A DNA stretch of 56,582 nucleotides from Atopostipes suicloacalis DSM 15692 (GCF_900129085.1 NZ_FQUF01000016.1:1-56582); one strand, 5' to 3'; positions 8,823 through 17,056 are shown, numbered from the stretch's first letter. Translations and numbers: made by a program. The notes: generated from the letters alone by a model not told the origin.

Positions 8823-9134
8823 ATGCGTGGAAATATGAAAAATATGATGAAGCAAATGCAAAAAATGCAAAAAGACATGGGACAAGCTCAAGAAAAATTA
8901 GAACAAAAAACATTCACTGGAGTAGCCAATGACGACTTAGTCAAAATAACAATGAATGGTAAGCGTGAAGTCCAAGACGTAAAGATCAAAGAAGATATTG
9001 CGGAAATGGGCGATAGTGAGTTTTTAGAAGATTTGGTTTTATTGGCACTAAATGATGTCTTACAACAAGTAGAAAATGAAACAGAACAAGTTATGGGCAA
9101 ATATACAAATAATTTAAATATCCCAGGAATGTAA
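8823..9134 (+). CDS. ybaB: YbaB/EbfC-family nucleoid-associated protein
   Basis: A 103-residue YbaB/EbfC protein, a small dimeric DNA-binding factor almost always encoded between dnaX and recR. The N-terminus is a Met/Lys/Gln-rich helix (KNMMKQMQKMQKDMGQAQEK), followed by the three-stranded sheet FTGVANDDLVKITMNGKREV and a helical end with a short disordered tail. The start follows AAGGAG with 7-base spacing. It lies 48 bases after dnaX and 30 before recR, so it is almost certainly co-transcribed. Its exact role in recombination or chromosome structure is unsettled in the family. Confidence 0.95.
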   Translation: MRGNMKNMMKQMQKMQKDMGQAQEKLEQKTFTGVANDDLVKITMNGKREVQDVKIKEDIAEMGDSEFLEDLVLLALNDVLQQVENETEQVMGKYTNNLNIPGM

Positions 9135-9164
9135 GACAGTTTTAGATGAAAGCAGGAAGATTAA

Positions 9165-9761
9165 ATGTATTATCCAGAACCTATTTCTCGTTTAATGGAA
9201 AGCTATATGAAATTACCCGGGATTGGTGAGAAGACGGCATCTCGATTGGCCTTTTATACGGTCAATATGCGAGAAGAGGATGTGACAGATTTTGCGAAGA
9301 ATCTGGTAAGTGTAAAACGAGATTTAAAATATTGTTCGATTTGTGGAAATATAACAGAGAGTGATCCTTGTTCAATTTGTTCGGATAAAAATCGTGATCA
9401 ATCAGTCATTTTGGTTGTTGAACAAGCCAAAGATGTCATTGCGTTAGAAAAAATGCAAGAATATAGCGGATTATATCATGTGCTGCACGGCGTTTTATCT
9501 CCCGTAGAAGGTACAGGGCCTGAAGACATTAATATGGCTTCTTTATTAAAAAGGCTGCAAAATGATGAGGTTAAAGAAGTGATTATTGCAACCAATGCAA
9601 ATGTAGAAGGAGAAGCAACGGCAACTTATCTATCCCGTCTGATTAAACCAGCAGAGATAAAAGTCTCCCGTTTAGCGCATGGTTTGTCTGTAGGCAGCGA
9701 TATTGAGTATGCAGATGAAGTGACTTTACTAAAAGCGGTAGAAGGGCGTACAGAAATGTAA
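9165..9761 (+). CDS. recR: Recombination mediator RecR
   Basis: The 198-residue RecR ring protein that works with RecO (and RecF) to load RecA on gapped DNA. The N-terminal helix-hairpin-helix reads [14 protein letters not shown] (17-30), the C4 zinc finger uses Cys57, Cys60, Cys69 and Cys72, and the Toprim domain spans about 80-176 with [12 protein letters not shown] and [17 protein letters not shown]. Its length matches the family norm. The start follows AGCAGGAAG. This ends the dnaX-ybaB-recR unit; a new promoter for tmk follows within 80 bases. Confidence 0.97.
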   Translation: MYYPEPISRLMESYMKLPGIGEKTASRLAFYTVNMREEDVTDFAKNLVSVKRDLKYCSICGNITESDPCSICSDKNRDQSVILVVEQAKDVIALEKMQEYSGLYHVLHGVLSPVEGTGPEDINMASLLKRLQNDEVKEVIIATNANVEGEATATYLSRLIKPAEIKVSRLAHGLSVGSDIEYADEVTLLKAVEGRTEM

Positions 9762-9814
9762 GGTTTTATTCTTCGCATAAGAACCAACGGCTTTATTTCA
9801 TTTTGTATAATTAA

Positions 9815-9843
9815 TGGAAAATTATGCTATTCTAACGTATAAT
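9815..9843 (+). promoter_or_regulatory. tmk operon promoter
   Basis: TGGAAA (9815-9820), a 17-base spacer and a perfect TATAAT (9838-9843). The -10 overlaps the upstream in-frame ATG at 9842, so that ATG precedes the transcription start and cannot be the tmk start on this transcript. Confidence 0.65.
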
Positions 9844-9880
9844 GACTTATATAGAAGGTTGTAGAAACGGAGAGAGTCTA

Positions 9881-10534
9881 TTGCAAGGATTGTTTATAAC
9901 AGTAGAGGGACCAGATGGCTCAGGGAAAACCACACTTGTTCGAAAGCTAGGTGCCTGTTTAGCCGATCATTTGAAAGTTCCTTTAACGGTAACTAGAGAA
10001 CCGGGGGGCAGTGATATTGCAGAAAAAATTCGCGAAGTAATTATTGACCCTGTGAATAAAGAAATGGATGACCGCACGGAAGCTTTGCTGTTTGCGGCGA
10101 GTCGTCGACAACATATCATTGAAACCATTAAGCCAGCGCTGACACGTGGAGAGGTTGTGTTATGTGACCGTTTTGTAGATAGTTCGATCGCTTATCAGGG
10201 AGCTGGTCGAGAAATTGGTGTAAAAGAGGTCGCAACGCTCAATCAATTTGCAACAGAAAATTTAACGCCTGATCTTACACTTTATTTAGATGTGGATGCT
10301 CAAGTGGGATTGAATCGAATTGGCAGCGAACTTTCCAACCGCGAAAAAGATCGATTAGAACTAGAAAAAATTGATTTTCATAATCGTGTGCGAGAAGCTT
10401 ATCATGTTTTATTAGTAAACAATTCTGAACGGATGATTTTAATTGATGCTAGCCAAAGCAAAGAAAAAGTATTAGAAGACACTTGGCAAGTCTTGAAATC
10501 AAAACTACAGGGATTAGATTTATTAAAAGAATAA
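9881..10534 (+). CDS. tmk: Thymidylate kinase
   Basis: dTMP kinase, which makes dTDP for DNA synthesis. I place the start at TTG 9881 rather than the in-frame ATG at 9842. TTG has GGAGAGAG at the right distance, gives MQGLFITVEGPDGSGKTT, the normal family N-terminus, and a normal length of 217 residues, while the upstream ATG overlaps a promoter -10. Visible motifs are the P-loop GPDGSGKTT, the DR-x motif CDRFVDSSIAYQG and the TREPGG loop. It is the first gene of the tmk-darA-holB-yabA operon, which pairs nucleotide supply with clamp-loader synthesis as in other Firmicutes. Confidence 0.95.
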   Translation: MQGLFITVEGPDGSGKTTLVRKLGACLADHLKVPLTVTREPGGSDIAEKIREVIIDPVNKEMDDRTEALLFAASRRQHIIETIKPALTRGEVVLCDRFVDSSIAYQGAGREIGVKEVATLNQFATENLTPDLTLYLDVDAQVGLNRIGSELSNREKDRLELEKIDFHNRVREAYHVLLVNNSERMILIDASQSKEKVLEDTWQVLKSKLQGLDLLKE

Positions 10535-10565
10535 AATGATTTTAAAGTATTAGGAGGAGATAATA

Positions 10566-10895
10566 ATGAAATTAATTATTGCAATCGTACAAGATGAAGA
10601 CAGTAAAAAGCTAAATGAAACATTTACAAAAAATGGTGTAAGATCTACAAGATTAGCATCAACAGGTGGTTTCATGCGTGCGGGAAACAGTACATTTATA
10701 GTGGGTACAGAGAATAATAAAGTCGACACGGTTATAGACATTATTGAAGAAGTATGTAAAACACGTGTTCAATCCATTATGGCACCTCCAACTTATGACT
10801 TTAATTTTGAAATGAATCTAAACTACCCAGTAGATGTTGAAGTGGGCGGAGCCACAGTGTTTGTTCTTGATATCGAACAATTCAAAAAAATATAA
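10566..10895 (+). CDS. darA: Cyclic-di-AMP-binding PII-like protein (YaaQ/DarA/PstA)
   Basis: A 109-residue PII-like protein of the YaaQ family, known as the c-di-AMP receptor DarA/PstA in Bacillus, Listeria and Staphylococcus. The ferredoxin-like fold is recognisable from MKLIIAIVQDEDSKKL, the conserved STGGFMRAGN loop that contacts the nucleotide and the closing EVGGATVFVLDIEQF strand. It has no enzymatic motif; it presumably reports c-di-AMP levels to an unknown partner. The start follows AGGAGGAG. It lies 31 bases after tmk and 19 before holB, the standard Firmicutes order. Confidence 0.95.
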   Translation: MKLIIAIVQDEDSKKLNETFTKNGVRSTRLASTGGFMRAGNSTFIVGTENNKVDTVIDIIEEVCKTRVQSIMAPPTYDFNFEMNLNYPVDVEVGGATVFVLDIEQFKKI

Positions 10896-10914
10896 TATTT
10901 AGGAAGAAGTTATT

Positions 10915-11898
10915 ATGGCATCTGTTGCAAGTAAACAACCTGAAATTCAAACGTTATTTTCAAAAATCATTAAAAATAAACAACTCCAACATGCCTATAT
11001 CTTCGAAGGAGTTGCGGGATCTGGCAAACTGGAGATGGCAAAGTGGTTAGCACAAAGTATTCATTGTCAGCATCGACTGCCGGATGGTTCCCCATGTCTT
11101 TCTTGTAATCAATGTGTGAGAATTGAGCATGAAGAGCATCCAGATGTAACGATTATCGAACCTGAAGGGCTTTCCATAAAAGTGAACCAAGTTCGTGCAA
11201 TTAAGGATGAATTTTCAAAGAGTGGGATGGAAAGTCGTCGAAAAATTTTAATCATTGAAGACATGGATAAAATAACCACAAGTGCTGCCAATAGTTTGTT
11301 AAAGTTTATCGAAGAACCCGAAGGAGAAATTACAATTTTGCTTCTAACGACGGAGGTTCAACAATTATTACCGACCATCGTCTCAAGATGCCAATTGATC
11401 CATTTCCCTGTTCGCAATATCCATGAACGAGTGGAAGAAATTACAGCAAAAGATATTCCACGTCAAACAGCAACTTTACTTGCGAATCTCACACAAGATG
11501 CAGCGGAAGCGCAAGAGATTTATGAGAAAGAAAATTTTGGAGCGCTAGTTAAGACGATATGGGAATGGTTTAAATTATTAAACAAAAGAGATGACCAAGC
11601 CTTAATTTATATCCAAACGAACTTAATGGAACAGGTAGACAATCGGGAAGCTTCTGCCCGTTTGTTAGATTTACTTATTTTATTGTATCAAGATTTAATT
11701 ACGATTTATTTTGAACAAGATCGAGTTTTAGCTTTTTCTAAATACGAAAAAGAACTAGACCAAATGATAACTCCCACAATCGGTTATAAATTGCCACAAT
11801 TTTTATCGATTGTTCTAGAGGGAAAGAAGAAATTAAATCGTTATGTTGCTGCTCAAGGCGTTTTTGAGCAAATTGCTTTACGAATAATAGATCTATAA
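10915..11898 (+). CDS. holB: DNA polymerase III subunit delta'
   Basis: The 327-residue delta' subunit of the clamp loader. The N-terminal AAA+ domain carries GVAGSGKLEMAK (32-43), a zinc cluster of Cys residues (HCQHRLPDGSPCLSCNQC) and the sensor/arginine-finger region TTEVQQLLPTIVSRCQLI. The C-terminal collar domain (about 215-327) is helical. It has the SRC motif expected of delta'. It sits between darA and yabA and is translated from an ATG behind AGGAAG. With DnaX from the preceding operon it forms the loader that places the sliding clamp. Confidence 0.95.
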   Translation: MASVASKQPEIQTLFSKIIKNKQLQHAYIFEGVAGSGKLEMAKWLAQSIHCQHRLPDGSPCLSCNQCVRIEHEEHPDVTIIEPEGLSIKVNQVRAIKDEFSKSGMESRRKILIIEDMDKITTSAANSLLKFIEEPEGEITILLLTTEVQQLLPTIVSRCQLIHFPVRNIHERVEEITAKDIPRQTATLLANLTQDAAEAQEIYEKENFGALVKTIWEWFKLLNKRDDQALIYIQTNLMEQVDNREASARLLDLLILLYQDLITIYFEQDRVLAFSKYEKELDQMITPTIGYKLPQFLSIVLEGKKKLNRYVAAQGVFEQIALRIIDL

Positions 11899-11951
11899 GA
11901 GTAGTTAAAAGCAAAAAGTGAAGAATATGTAGTATAACAGGAGTGGAATTT

Positions 11952-12287
11952 TTGGAAAAAAAAGAAATCATCGACACAATTGTCGAGATAGAATCAAAAA
12001 CGGACGCCACTCTTCAGACACTAAGTACATTAAAGGATGAGATCGCAAACCTTTTAGAAGAAAATCAAACTTTGCGTATGGAAAATAAGCACTTACGTGA
12101 AAGACTAGAAGATCAAGCCGTTCAAGTACAAGAGAATCAAGAAAATGCTGGCTTGACGAAATCTCGATTAAATTTAGAAAATATTTATGAAGAGGGCTTT
12201 CACGTATGTAATATGTTTTATGGGCAACGTCGTGTTGAAGATGAACCATGTGCTTTTTGTTTAGAAGTAATTTACGGCGAAAGATAG
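11952..12287 (+). CDS. yabA: Replication initiation control protein YabA
   Basis: YabA negatively controls replication initiation by binding DnaA and DnaN. I prefer the TTG at 11952 over the GTG at 11943: AGGAG (11939-11943) overlaps the GTG but sits 8 bases before the TTG, and the resulting MEKKEIIDTIVEIE matches the family start. The N-terminal two thirds is a leucine-zipper coiled coil (LLEENQTLRMENKHLRERL). The C-terminal zinc domain reads FHVCNMFYGQRR followed by CAFC. The protein is 111 residues. It is the last gene before a terminator. Confidence 0.93.
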   Translation: MEKKEIIDTIVEIESKTDATLQTLSTLKDEIANLLEENQTLRMENKHLRERLEDQAVQVQENQENAGLTKSRLNLENIYEEGFHVCNMFYGQRRVEDEPCAFCLEVIYGER

Positions 12288-12328
12288 TAATAGACCCCAT
12301 TTCTTCGTGGGTTCTATTACTTTTTTTG
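12286..12328 (+). terminator. Rho-independent terminator after yabA
   Basis: AGTAATAGACCCCA pairs with TGGGTTCTATTACT (one mismatch) around an 8-base loop and is followed by seven T. The next gene starts 12 bases later, so yabB either relies on readthrough or on a promoter that I did not find. Confidence 0.85.
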
Positions 12329-12340
12329 TGGGATCGTCAG

Positions 12341-13099
12341 ATGGAGAAGGTGGAAAATGTGTTAAAAGAAAATGAAAGAATAGATCAGTTGATGCAATAT
12401 GATTTAAAAATTATTCAAAGTCCTAAAGTCTTTTCTTTTTCATTAGATGCTGTTTTACTCGGTCATTTTGCGAAGCTAAGGAATCGAGATGATCAAAAAG
12501 TGATAGATCTGTGTTCTGGAAATGGTGCAGTTGCTTTGATGATTTCCCAAAAAACAAAAAGTCCTGTCTATGGGATTGAAATCCAAGAAGAACTGGTTGA
12601 TATGGCCCGACGGAGTATCCAATTAAATGGGCTAGAAGATCGGATTTCCATGATTCATAAAGATTTAAAAAACCTCAGTACGGTGCATTATGATACGGTT
12701 GATGTCATTACTTGTAACCCACCATATTTTCCACTTGAAGAAAATGGTCAGGTGAATCCGAATGAACACCTTGCGATTGCCCGCCATGAATTGTATTTGT
12801 CTTTAGATGAACTGCTTCATACCATTTCTAAGTTGTTGAAAATGAATGGTAAAGCTTATATTGTGTATCGCCCCAGTCGTTTTTTAGAGTTAATGGATGG
12901 GATGCGTAAATACCATATCACGCCAAAAAGTGTTCAATTTGTGCATCCAAATGAGCAATCCAGTGCGAACATGGTACTTGTCGAAGGCATTAAATATGGG
13001 AAAGAAGCAGGGTTTAAAATGCTGCCTCCTTTATACGTACATGATGAATCAGGAAATTATCGCCCAGAAGTTAGGAAGATTCTTTATGGAGAAGAATAG
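12341..13099 (+). CDS. yabB: tRNA1(Val) (adenine37-N6)-methyltransferase-like protein
   Basis: A class I SAM-dependent methyltransferase of the TrmN6/YfiC family (YabB in Bacillus). Motif I is DLCSGNGAVAL, the acidic strand II end is GIEIQEEL, and the catalytic motif IV is TCNPPYF, typical of N6-adenine methylation. In Escherichia coli the homologue methylates A37 of tRNA1(Val). The start is uncertain. ATG 12341 has a poor ribosome site, while GTG 12359 lies 5 bases after GGAGAAGGTGG and gives MLKENERIDQL, closer to homologues. It overlaps yazA by 14 bases, which implies coupling to yazA and rsmI. Confidence 0.88.
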   Translation: MEKVENVLKENERIDQLMQYDLKIIQSPKVFSFSLDAVLLGHFAKLRNRDDQKVIDLCSGNGAVALMISQKTKSPVYGIEIQEELVDMARRSIQLNGLEDRISMIHKDLKNLSTVHYDTVDVITCNPPYFPLEENGQVNPNEHLAIARHELYLSLDELLHTISKLLKMNGKAYIVYRPSRFLELMDGMRKYHITPKSVQFVHPNEQSSANMVLVEGIKYGKEAGFKMLPPLYVHDESGNYRPEVRKILYGEE

Positions 13100-13406
13100 T
13101 TATTTTTATGTTTTATGGTGTCGCGACCATTCTTTTTATGCGGGCTATACGACAGATTTAAAGCGTCGAGAGCATGAACATAATGAAGGAATCGGTGCAA
13201 AATATACACGTCCCGCTTATCGTCGACCGCTAAAGATGATTTATGCCGAGACCTTTGAGACAAGAAGCGAAGCGATGAAAGCTGAAGCAGCCTTCAAAAA
13301 ATTAACTCGTCCCCAAAAAGAAACCTACCTTCGGGAAAATGACGTGATTTTTCCTTTGTCTAAAAAGAGAGACTGTATCATTAAAAAGCGAGGGATAAAA
13401 AGATGA
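13086..13406 (+). CDS. yazA: GIY-YIG nuclease-superfamily protein YazA (UPF0213)
   Basis: A 106-residue single-domain GIY-YIG protein of the YhbQ/YazA type. The two core strands read YFYVLWCRDHSFYAGYT, the conserved Arg and helix follow as DLKRREHEHNEG, and the Glu-bearing helix is SEAMKAEAAFKKLTR. No partner domain is present. Its role is not established; a DNA damage function has been suggested for relatives. The start at ATG 13086 has AGGAAG at 7-base spacing and overlaps the end of yabB; the stop overlaps the rsmI start as ATGA. The open frame extends upstream, but those codons lie inside yabB. Confidence 0.92.
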   Translation: MEKNSYFYVLWCRDHSFYAGYTTDLKRREHEHNEGIGAKYTRPAYRRPLKMIYAETFETRSEAMKAEAAFKKLTRPQKETYLRENDVIFPLSKKRDCIIKKRGIKR

Positions 13407-14266
13407 AAACCCAACAAAGTTATGCAGAAAATCAGTTTGGAACATTGTATTTAGTTCCCACCCCTATAGGCAATCTTGACGATATGACCTTTCGAGCGGT
13501 ACAAACCTTAAAAGAAGTGGATTTGATTGCTTGTGAAGACACTCGTGTAACCCAAAAACTACTCAATCATTTTGAAATTGAAACGACTAAAATCAGCTAC
13601 CACGAACATAATGTGCACGCGCAGACAAATGCGCTCATTCAAGATTTGCTGGATGGAAAAAATATTGCACAAGTTAGTGATGCAGGAATGCCTTCAATTA
13701 GTGATCCTGGAGTTGAACTCGTAGCGGCAGCAGTTGCCCAAAATATCTCAGTTGTTCCATTACCGGGAGCGAACGCAGCTTTAACTGCTCTAATTGCTTC
13801 TGGACTCGCACCGCAGCCCTTTACATTTTACGGTTTTTTAAGCCGAAAAAAATCAGAATTAAATGAAGAATTAGAACATTTAAAAGACAAACCTGAAACT
13901 TTGATGTTTTATGAATCCCCGCATCGTTTGACTTCATTCTTAAAAGAATTAGTAGCTGTATTTGGGGAAGAACGTCAAGTCGTATTGGCACGAGAACTAA
14001 CCAAACGGTATGAAGAATTTATTCGTGGGACTGCCAATGAAGTTTACGAGTGGGCCAATGAAACGCAACTTCGTGGTGAATTTGTCGTCTTGGTTGCTGG
14101 AAATGACGAAGTGGAAGAAGAAAATTATTGGGAAGATTGGACCGTACTCGAACACATCGACTATAAAATGACCTATGAAAAAATGTCGAGTAAAGATGCA
14201 ATCAAAGCCGTCGCAAAAGAACGTGGACTTCCCAAAAGAGAAGTTTATGCAGAATATCACCAATAA
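13403..14266 (+). CDS. rsmI: 16S rRNA (cytidine1402-2'-O)-methyltransferase RsmI
   Basis: A 287-residue RsmI of the tetrapyrrole-methylase fold, which 2'-O-methylates C1402 in the decoding centre of 16S rRNA. Family signatures are LVPTPIGNLDDMTFRAVQ, ACEDTRVTQKLLNH, VSDAGMPSISDPG and PLPGANAALTALIASGL, followed by GFLSRKKSE. The C-terminal helical extension ends near LPKREVYAEYHQ. The ATG overlaps the yazA stop (ATGA), so translation is coupled. It closes the conserved run that began at dnaX; a strong terminator follows. Confidence 0.97.
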   Translation: MKTQQSYAENQFGTLYLVPTPIGNLDDMTFRAVQTLKEVDLIACEDTRVTQKLLNHFEIETTKISYHEHNVHAQTNALIQDLLDGKNIAQVSDAGMPSISDPGVELVAAAVAQNISVVPLPGANAALTALIASGLAPQPFTFYGFLSRKKSELNEELEHLKDKPETLMFYESPHRLTSFLKELVAVFGEERQVVLARELTKRYEEFIRGTANEVYEWANETQLRGEFVVLVAGNDEVEEENYWEDWTVLEHIDYKMTYEKMSSKDAIKAVAKERGLPKREVYAEYHQ

Positions 14267-14294
14267 TAAATAATATAGTCTTAAATGGCTTTAG

Positions 14295-14340
14295 AAAAAC
14301 GGTATGAAGGAATCGACTCTGATTCCTTCATACCGTTTTT
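14295..14340 (+). terminator. Rho-independent terminator after rsmI
   Basis: AACGGTATGAAGGAATC and GATTCCTTCATACCGTT form a perfect long stem with a 6-base loop followed by TTTT. Confidence 0.92.
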
Positions 14341-14382
14341 ATCGAAATCGAGAAAGAAACTGAAGTCATTATACTAGAGAAA

Positions 14383-14540
14383 CGTACTACCCTAAGGAGT
14401 GAGCGTGAAAAAATTATCGACTCCTTAGGGTAAAGCGTCTATCCTCAGGAATGAGTGTGAAAAACGCATCAACTCCTTAGGGTAAAGCGTCTATCCTCAG
14501 GAGTGAGCGTGAAAAAAAGCACCTACTCCCTAGGGTAAAG
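14383..14540. repeat. Tandem repeat array A: three 52-53 bp hairpin units
   Basis: Three head-to-tail units lie at 14383-14435, 14436-14487 and 14488-14540. Each begins near CGTCTATCCTCAGGAGTGAG, has an A-rich middle and ends with ACTCCTTAGGGTAAAG. The CCTAAGGAGT at the start and ACTCCTTAGG at the end are complementary, so each unit can fold as a 10-12 bp hairpin. The period is not a multiple of three and no open frame crosses it. The same family recurs at 42436-42797. The array lies after the rsmI terminator, so it may not be transcribed from that side. Confidence 0.9.
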
Positions 14541-14595
14541 CAGAAGTCTTCAGAAAAATACCCAATAAAAGCTCACTATTTAAAATAGATCACTT

Positions 14596-14755
14596 AAATA
14601 CGAGACATTTTCTCAGATAATGTCCAATAAACTAGAAATACGAGACATTTTCTCAGATAATGTCCAGTAAAGCAGAAATACGAGACAATTTCTCAGATAA
14701 TGTCCAGTAAAGCAGAAATACGAGACATTTTCTCAAATAATGTCCAGTAAATCAG
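14596..14755. repeat. Tandem repeat array: four exact-period 40-bp units
   Basis: Units are 14596-14635, 14636-14675, 14676-14715 and 14716-14755, each exactly 40 bases and starting AAATACGAGACATTTTCTCA. Within each unit GACATT and AATGTC can form a 6-bp stem with a 9-base loop; the third unit has a change (GACAAT) that breaks one pair. The units differ at only a few positions. The sequence is unrelated to array A beside it. No ORF or CRISPR-like unique spacer is present. Confidence 0.9.
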
Positions 14756-14903
14756 AAAAAAAGCTATTATAGAACTAAATTCCTCATTCCATACGGATAA
14801 TTTTGTTAGATCACTGATTACTAGTAAAATGACTATAATAATGACTCAATGACTAACGCATTTGTTTACGACCACCTATCTATATTGATGAGGAGTGGGA
14901 TTT

Positions 14904-16337
14904 ATGGTTAAAAATTTTTCAATTATACAAATTAACGATATGCACGGTTATATTGAACCACATTTAGAACATTTTTATGATAAGGAAGGAATAACAGTGA
15001 AAGAAGCTGGCGGTTTTTCTCGCATAAAAACAGTCATTGAGAATAGCCAAAAAGAACAACCAACTTTTATTTTTGACAATGGCGATACCTTTCATGGAAC
15101 GTACGAAGCAGTGGATTCAAAAGGGGAGCAACTGATTCCCTTAGTCAATGAGTTGGGCATTCAAGCGATGACTTTCCATTGGGACATGGGTTACGGTCCA
15201 GAACGATTAAAAACGATAGGAGAAAAATTAAATTATCCTATTTTAGCGATAAATGCATACAGAGAAGAAAACGATGAATTGTATTTTGAACCGTACACCA
15301 TTGTGAAACAAGACGACATTTCCATCGGTATTATAGGAATAGCGGCAACCATTATCGATAAAACCATGCCGGCGTATTTCAGTAAGGGCTTATATTTTAC
15401 CTTAGGAGATAAAGAACTGCCAAAATATGTAGAAGAACTTCAAAAGAAAGAGGTAGACTTAATTGTAGTTCTTTCTCATCTCGGTTTCCCCCAAGATGTT
15501 AAAATGATGCAAGAAATTGAGGGCGTAGATATTTGTTTAAGTGGCCATACACATAATCGTCTGTCTGAACCCGTCCAAATAAACAACACGACCATCATAC
15601 AATCCGGTTCGCAAAGTTCATTTATTGGAAAAATTGATCTAACCGTCGATGACCAACAAATAACAGAACTAGAACACTCATTAATCACCATTACGGAAGA
15701 TATTCCTGAAAATCCGACAATGAAAGAGTTAGTGAATGAGGCAGTAGAACCATACAAAGAACAATTAACAGAAATTGTAGGACATACGGATGGTATTTTA
15801 CATCGCGGATGGAATGTAGAAAGTACGATGGATAATTTACTTTTAGAAGCCATTCAACATCAGACAAATTCTGACCTGGTGTTTTCAAATGGCTGGCGTT
15901 ATGGCGCACCGATGGTCAAAGGACCTATTACACTGAAGGAACTCTACCAAATGATTCCCATGGATCCTCCGATTTCAACAACAGAGCTAACGGGAAGAGA
16001 AATTATTGAAATGCTGGAAGAAAATATAGAAAATACTTATGCCGCAAATCCCTATAATCAAATGGGCGGATACTTGAAACGAGCGATTGGACTAAAAGCT
16101 TTCTTCAAAGTAGAAAGTCCTAAAGGCCATCGCATTCAAACCTTATTAGTTGCCGGAAAACCGGTAGATTTAGATAAAACCTATTCGGTAAGTTACGTCA
16201 CAAACCAAGGCGTCCCTTCAAAATATGGTAAAAATCACCAAAATTTAGAAGTCCATGCGATTGAAGCCCTACGAAATTATTTAAAAGAAAATGAAGTTTA
16301 CCATGCGAAACTATTGGGTACATTTGAGGTTATTTAA
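14904..16337 (+). CDS. 5'-nucleotidase/metallophosphatase family protein, cytoplasmic form
   Basis: A 477-residue protein with the two-domain layout of UshA-type 5'-nucleotidases: an N-terminal calcineurin-like metallophosphatase (about 1-260) and a C-terminal substrate domain (about 290-477). Metal motifs include INDMHGYIEPH, FDNGDTFHG and LSGHTHNRL; the substrate domain shows LVFSNGWRYGAP and GPITLKELYQMIPM. There is no signal peptide, unlike secreted nucleotidases. The usual GNHE/D segment is replaced by AMTFHWDMGYG, a His-Trp-Asp form reminiscent of SoxB-like relatives, so substrate and metal geometry may differ. I use ATG 14904, 8 bases after AGGAG, not the overlapping GTG at 14895. It is a single-gene unit after the repeat arrays. 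Confidence 0.85.
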   Translation: MVKNFSIIQINDMHGYIEPHLEHFYDKEGITVKEAGGFSRIKTVIENSQKEQPTFIFDNGDTFHGTYEAVDSKGEQLIPLVNELGIQAMTFHWDMGYGPERLKTIGEKLNYPILAINAYREENDELYFEPYTIVKQDDISIGIIGIAATIIDKTMPAYFSKGLYFTLGDKELPKYVEELQKKEVDLIVVLSHLGFPQDVKMMQEIEGVDICLSGHTHNRLSEPVQINNTTIIQSGSQSSFIGKIDLTVDDQQITELEHSLITITEDIPENPTMKELVNEAVEPYKEQLTEIVGHTDGILHRGWNVESTMDNLLLEAIQHQTNSDLVFSNGWRYGAPMVKGPITLKELYQMIPMDPPISTTELTGREIIEMLEENIENTYAANPYNQMGGYLKRAIGLKAFFKVESPKGHRIQTLLVAGKPVDLDKTYSVSYVTNQGVPSKYGKNHQNLEVHAIEALRNYLKENEVYHAKLLGTFEVI

Positions 16338-16363
16338 AATTTCTTTGAATAAAATAATAAATT

Positions 16364-16404
16364 CCCCCTAAAGTAATAGTTTTAAATAAACCTACTTTAG
16401 GGGG
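16364..16404. terminator. Stem-loop between convergent genes
   Basis: CCCCCTAAAGTA and TACTTTAGGGGG form a perfect 12-bp stem with a 17-base loop. The T-run is weak on either side, so it may act as a modest bidirectional terminator between the nucleotidase and the convergent pRiA4b-like gene. Confidence 0.65.
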
Positions 16405-16459
16405 TTATTAGGAATAGAGGGAGATTGTTTTGTTTACTGGAGTATTTAAATGACACGTC

Positions 16460-17056
16460 TTAGAGATCAAAGAAATCAGTGAAGTAAGTTTTTAAATCCT
16501 CCATGACTAAAAGATCATTCACGTCTTCTACAATTTCTTTCCAGTTCGGCTCAACTAAATCAATTTCACCCGTCATTATTTCATAACGAGAGTCTTCTGG
16601 CGGTGTATCATTTTTAGCCTTAATACAAACTGGATAACTGGTGTTAGGGTCTTTGTTTAATATTTTTTCTAAAACAATCTCATGTTCCCAATCATCACCA
16701 AAATCATACGTATAAATGACACGATCTTTTTCTTTGAGGAACCAATTGCTTAATACTTCTTCTTTTTGGTCAAAAATAGGTTCATCATCAAAAGAAAAGG
16801 GCATAAATAAGTCTAGAATCTTTCCATCATCCACATCTTCTTCCGTATTATTTACTCCAATACGGACTTCTCCAAAAGGTAAATTTGTTCCGTCTGTTTT
16901 TCGTACTTCAAATTCATGAAGATGACTGCCCATCCAGTCAAAAGCTGCCAATAGGATGTAATGAAACTCTTCAAAAGTCGTATCACTTTCAATTAATAAA
17001 CGTCTCCAAACGGGTACACCTACATCTTTTAAAATAATTTTAAATTGAAAAATCAC
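16460..17056 (-). CDS. pRiA4b ORF-3-like family protein
   Basis: A 198-residue protein of the plasmid pRiA4b ORF-3-like family (PF07929 as I recall it). The signature N-terminus is present: FQFKIILKDVGVPVWRRLLI followed by TTFEEFHYILLAAFDWMGSH and HLHEFEV. A second conserved block reads YTYDFGDDWEHEIVLEKIL. Homologues are widespread, often near mobile elements, but no biochemical function is established. There is a good AGGAGG just upstream (plus-strand cctcct near 17064). It is a stand-alone gene, convergent with the nucleotidase and divergent from the lipoprotein gene. Confidence 0.88.
   Translation of the reverse strand: MIFQFKIILKDVGVPVWRRLLIESDTTFEEFHYILLAAFDWMGSHLHEFEVRKTDGTNLPFGEVRIGVNNTEEDVDDGKILDLFMPFSFDDEPIFDQKEEVLSNWFLKEKDRVIYTYDFGDDWEHEIVLEKILNKDPNTSYPVCIKAKNDTPPEDSRYEIMTGEIDLVEPNWKEIVEDVNDLLVMEDLKTYFTDFFDL

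Noticed and set aside
9842-9880. ATG 9842 as the tmk start
   Set aside because: It overlaps the TATAAT of the operon promoter and has no ribosome site; TTG 9881 has both a ribosome site and the family N-terminus.
14383-14755. Repeat arrays considered as CRISPR
   Set aside because: Units are contiguous without unique spacers, periods are 52-53 and 40 bases, and there are no cas genes in the window.
15476-15853. Open frames on the strand opposite to long genes (this one under the nucleotidase gene, others under dnaX, hsdR, cpsD)
   Set aside because: No ribosome sites or recognisable domains, and the sense strand encodes a clear family.
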